From assembly GCA_947074265.1 (NCBI GenBank), contig CAMTPD010000097.1, positions 1 to 6,324 on the forward strand: a stretch of 6,324 bases of DNA. The letters run 5' to 3'. This document shows, piece by piece, positions 6,229-6,324 of this stretch. The DNA is from an uncultured Porphyromonadaceae bacterium. Its GTDB lineage: Bacteria > Bacteroidota > Bacteroidia > Bacteroidales > CAMTPD01. Both the position numbers and the translations under genes were made by a program. The notes beneath the pieces were generated by a model. The model searched no databases, was not told the DNA's origin, and saw only the letters and a list, made by a program, of their open reading frames with translations. Positions within the stretch are counted from its first letter, which is position 1. Each line of letters begins with the position of its first letter.

Positions 6229-6324
6229 GCGATGTTTGGAATTTTGCACGCTACACGTTTGCGGGTAAGTAAGACCGTGTCTATATCATGTTCTAGATGC
6301 GTCCGTACGTTGTTCGATTTGCAA
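6229..6324 (+). pseudogene. In-frame continuation of ispG beyond the TAG: start of the [4Fe-4S] domain, cut by the window end
   Basis: Read in the ispG frame, the 32 codons after the TAG are open and clearly homologous to the family: FGILHATRLRVSKT then CSRCVRTLFDLQ. Bacteroidota IspG normally has, as I recall, FGILQA(S/T)R.R.SKTEYIS followed by CP.CGRTLFDLQ. The two cysteines of the C-x2-C cluster motif are kept (codons 6289 and 6298), but Pro-to-Ser and Gly-to-Val changes flank them, and EY before IS is VS. An ATG at 6232 lies 3 bases after the stop and could allow re-initiation. The remaining Cys and Glu ligands would lie beyond the window. It may be the decayed 3' part of a broken ispG, a mis-sequenced contig end, or a separately translated domain. 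Confidence 0.7.

Noticed and set aside
1..6324. A mobile element, defence system or CRISPR array
   Set aside because: All genes are conserved housekeeping types on one strand with short gaps. I found no transposase, integrase, terminal repeats or regularly spaced repeats, and no obvious change in base composition.

Overview
The window reads as a stretch of conserved housekeeping chromosome from a Bacteroidota bacterium, most likely of the order Bacteroidales. The evidence is the long nucleoside kinase with a threonyl-tRNA-synthetase-like N-terminal part, the acidic Bacteroidota-type RpoN, the long insert-containing form of IspG, the lack of strong Shine-Dalgarno sites (A-rich leaders instead), and promoter-like TAnnTTTG motifs. 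Both ends cut through genes, so this is probably a whole small contig or an arbitrary slice. All genes are on the + strand.

Layout: (1) 1-1518, the 3' part of a nucleoside (uridine-type) kinase whose frame is open at base 1. (2) 1519-1631, a 113-base gap with a near-perfect -7 promoter motif, a long inverted repeat and a short imperfect tandem repeat that runs into the next start codon. (3) 1632-3080, rpoN (sigma-54). (4) 3092-3703, a polytopic membrane protein that looks like a degenerate PAP2 phosphatase. (5) 3721-4101, gcvH. (6) 4111-4617, purE (class I). (7) 4618-4728, a 111-base gap with a strong two-part hairpin. (8) 4729-6228, ispG up to an in-frame TAG, after which recognisable IspG sequence continues in the same frame to the end of the window.

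The rpoN, membrane protein, gcvH and purE genes are separated by only 9-17 bases and probably form one transcription unit, with ispG a possible separate unit behind the hairpin. Functionally they are a mixed housekeeping set: pyrimidine nucleoside salvage, an alternative sigma factor, possible lipid or envelope work, glycine cleavage (one-carbon supply), purine biosynthesis and isoprenoid (MEP) biosynthesis. Glycine cleavage supplies one-carbon units to folate, which purine synthesis uses, so gcvH next to purE makes metabolic sense.

The most notable observation is the TAG in ispG. It falls at the junction before the [4Fe-4S] domain, is followed 3 bases later by an in-frame ATG, and the sequence beyond keeps two cluster cysteines but departs from the family at several usually fixed positions. 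Nonsense mutation, contig-end sequence errors, a split gene and stop readthrough are all possible. Errors or decay are the simplest explanations. I see no mobile element, CRISPR array, tRNA or rRNA, and no clearly new multi-gene system.
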